Origin: an uncultured Pseudacidovorax sp.
GTDB taxonomy: Bacteria; Pseudomonadota; Gammaproteobacteria; Burkholderiales; Burkholderiaceae_C
NCBI RefSeq assembly: GCF_913773995.1
Contig: NZ_CAJYES010000185.1
Location: 1-51,241 of the forward strand
Length of the DNA: 51,241 nt
Reading direction: 5' to 3'
The notes below the pieces were generated by a model. The model searched no databases and was not told the origin of the DNA. It saw only the letters and a program-made list of their open reading frames with translations. Below are positions 49,625 through 51,241 of the stretch, piece by piece (within the stretch, counting starts at the first letter, position 1; the number at the start of each line of letters is the position of its first letter). Made by a program: the position numbers and the translations under genes.

Positions 49625-50595
49625 CGTCCACCGCCATGCAGCTGATCACGGTCACGCCCAATCCGGCGATTGACCACACCGTCTCGCTCGACCGGCTGGA
49701 GCCCGGCGCCGTGCACCGGGCCCGCGCCGAGCAGTTCGAGGCTGGCGGCAAGGGCATCGGCGTCGCGGCCGTGGCCGCGGCGCTGGGCCTGCGCACCGCG
49801 GCCTCCGGCTGGCTGGGCGACCAGAACCCGCAGCTCTTCGAGCGCGCCTTCGCCGAGCGCGGCATCGCCGACGCCATGGTGCGCGTGCCGGGCCGCACCC
49901 GCACCAACATCAAGCTGGCCGACGCCGAGCGCGGCGACAGCACCGACATCAACCTGGCCGGCATTGCCTTCGATGCCGAATCGACCGCGCAGGCCGAGGC
50001 CGCGTTGCTGGCGCGCCTGGCGCCGCTGGTGGGCGAGGGCACCTGGTGCACCCTGGCCGGCAGCCTGCCGCCCGGCGTGGGCGTCGAGAGCCTTCTGCGC
50101 CTGGCCGAGGCGCTGCGCGCCCGCGGCGCCCGCCTGATGGTGGACACCGGCGGCAAGGTGCTGGGCGAGCTGCTCGACCGCCTGCCCGCCGCGCCCGACT
50201 TCCTCAAGCCCAACCGCGCCGAGCTGGAAGAGATGGTCGGTGAGCCGCTGCCCGCTGTGGCCGACGTGGCGCGCGCGGCGCTGGCGCTGGCGCTGCGCGC
50301 GCGCGGTGTCGGCCGGGTGGTCGTCTCGCTGGGCGGCGAGGGTGCCGTCATCGCGGGCGAAGGCGGCTGCTGGCTGGCCCGGTCGCCGCGCGTGCCGGTG
50401 GCCACCACCGTCGGCGCCGGCGATGCACTGGTGGCCGGCACGCTGGCGGCGCTGGTCGAAGGTCGCGACTTCCCCGAAGCCGCGGTCTTCGGCATGGCCT
50501 GCGCCGCTGCCCGCATCCAGCGCATCGCGCCCGGGCTGCCGCCGCGGGCCGAGATCGAGGCCCTGGCCGCGCGCATCGCTCTGCAGCCGGTCTGA
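49621..50595 (+). CDS. fruK: 1-phosphofructokinase
   Basis: A 324-residue PfkB-family kinase that phosphorylates fructose 1-phosphate to fructose 1,6-bisphosphate. Motifs: VTPNPAIDHTVSLDRLEPGAVHRA, AGGKGIGVAAVAAALG (GGKG at 42-45; most family members have Asn where this has Gly47), TNIKLAD, and the ATP/catalytic VGAGDALVAGTLAAL near residue 265. The ATG overlaps the fruB stop (ATGA). Confidence 0.94.
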   Translation: MTSTAMQLITVTPNPAIDHTVSLDRLEPGAVHRARAEQFEAGGKGIGVAAVAAALGLRTAASGWLGDQNPQLFERAFAERGIADAMVRVPGRTRTNIKLADAERGDSTDINLAGIAFDAESTAQAEAALLARLAPLVGEGTWCTLAGSLPPGVGVESLLRLAEALRARGARLMVDTGGKVLGELLDRLPAAPDFLKPNRAELEEMVGEPLPAVADVARAALALALRARGVGRVVVSLGGEGAVIAGEGGCWLARSPRVPVATTVGAGDALVAGTLAALVEGRDFPEAAVFGMACAAARIQRIAPGLPPRAEIEALAARIALQPV

Positions 50596-50680
50596 CCGGC
50601 ATCGAAGCCGCCGACGCCCCATTCAAGATTCCGTTTTCCCTTCCGTCACTCACCCCACCAAGACCCCGCCAGGAGACACC

Positions 50681-51241
50681 ATGGCCTCACTCATCGCCAT
50701 TGCCGCCAGCCAGGCCGGACCCGCGCACAGCTTCATGCTGGGCGAGGTGCTGGCCGACGCCGCCCGCCAGCTCGGGCACGACCTGAAGCTGCAGGTGCAG
50801 AGCTCGCTCGGCACCCAGGGCCAGCTCTCGACCGCGGAACTCGCCCAGGCTTCGGCCGTCATCGTGGCGGCCGACGCCGGTGCCGCCGTGGACCGCAGCG
50901 CGCTGCCCGCCGGCCGCGTGCTGGACGTGGCGCCCGACGCCGTGTTCCGCGATGCCGGCGCCGTGCTGCGCCAGGCGCTGGCCCTGGCCGGTGCGCCGGC
51001 TTCTGCGCCTGTTTCCGCAGCGCCCGTGGCAGCCGCGGCAGCCAGGTCGCTGAAGATCGTCGCCATCACCTCCTGCCCCACCGGCGTGGCCCACACCTTC
51101 ATGGCTGCCGAGGCGCTGGAGCAGGGCGCCAAGGCGCTGGGTCATCAGATCCAGGTGGAGACGCAGGGTTCGGTCGGCGCGCAGAACACGCTGGGGGCCG
51201 ACACCATCGCCGGGGCCGACCTGGTGCTGATCGCCGCCGAC
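50681..51241 (+). CDS. fruA: Fructose PTS EIIB'BC component (3' end outside window)
   Basis: The first 187 residues of FruA. Residues 1-100 are the degenerate B' domain (LIAIAASQAGPAHSFM, with no phosphorylatable cysteine). An alanine/proline linker leads to the active EIIB domain with phospho-Cys C132 in IVAITSCPTGVAHTFMAAEAL. The EIIC membrane part is beyond the window. AGGAGA precedes ATG 50681. Third gene of fruBKA, which imports fructose as fructose 1-phosphate. Confidence 0.92.
   Translation, partial: MASLIAIAASQAGPAHSFMLGEVLADAARQLGHDLKLQVQSSLGTQGQLSTAELAQASAVIVAADAGAAVDRSALPAGRVLDVAPDAVFRDAGAVLRQALALAGAPASAPVSAAPVAAAAARSLKIVAITSCPTGVAHTFMAAEALEQGAKALGHQIQVETQGSVGAQNTLGADTIAGADLVLIAAD

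Noticed and set aside
1-51241. CRISPR array, tRNA/rRNA genes, insertion sequences or prophage
   Set aside because: No regularly spaced repeats, no tRNA-like cloverleaf, no transposase or integrase frames and no terminal inverted repeats were seen by eye.

Overview
The window is dense, very GC-rich chromosomal DNA from a betaproteobacterium, most likely Burkholderiales of the Rubrivivax/Leptothrix/Comamonadaceae type. The basis is gene content and synteny: class I phaC-phaA, divergent darP(yjgA)/pmbA, rpsU-yqeY, qseBC next to a YgiW/VisP-like gene, and a nas operon containing ybiB and cobA. Species cannot be told from the sequence. I see no insertion sequence, prophage, CRISPR array, tRNA or rRNA. 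Nearly every base is coding and many genes overlap by 1-8 nt.

Layout. 1-4.9 kb: a minus-strand operon (fumarylpyruvate hydrolase-type FAH, Nudix, CreA, ABC exporter cut by the window edge), divergent from a maleylpyruvate isomerase and a YfiH/PgeF-type protein. 5-8 kb: phaC and phaA with a strong terminator. 8-11.3 kb: a membrane diguanylate cyclase translationally coupled to a nucleoside deoxyribosyltransferase-like gene, divergent from an Asp/Glu racemase. 11.4-16.7 kb, minus strand: DUF2069, GlcD-type FAD oxidase, a ParD-like/Zeta toxin-antitoxin pair, thyA, folA and a LysR regulator. 16.7-21.5 kb: YihY, a DUF962/Mpo1 protein, a thioredoxin-like protein, QseBC-like two-component system and an OB-fold periplasmic protein. 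21.5-29 kb: metY/metZ with a hydrolase, CBS protein, intracellular PHB depolymerase, GST, mog, darP and pmbA. 29-34 kb: LysR/TSUP divergent pair, Nudix, yqeY, rpsU and a BaiN/HI0933-type flavoprotein.

34-44.7 kb holds a complete minus-strand nitrate-assimilation locus: nasR (NIT-ANTAR), nrtABD transport, an FAD/NADH electron-transfer subunit, NasA with a C-terminal [2Fe-2S] domain, ybiB and cobA. No siroheme nitrite reductase is present here. The nasR-nrtA gap is the most informative stretch of the window. It holds a sigma-54 promoter, two hairpins with identical AAAGGC hexaloops (the ANTAR target pattern), and a 12-bp terminator stem whose 5' arm overlaps the second hairpin, so a whole transcription attenuator can be read directly.

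44.8-51.2 kb: tsaD, then a LacI-type FruR divergent from fruB-fruK-fruA (cut by the edge), with two matching operators and a promoter abutting one of them. Other candidate regulatory features are a 15-codon leader ORF coupled to metY, a perfect palindrome in front of the ParD-like antitoxin, a hairpin just before the rpsU start, and -10-like boxes 6-10 nt from several SD-less start codons (possible leaderless mRNAs).
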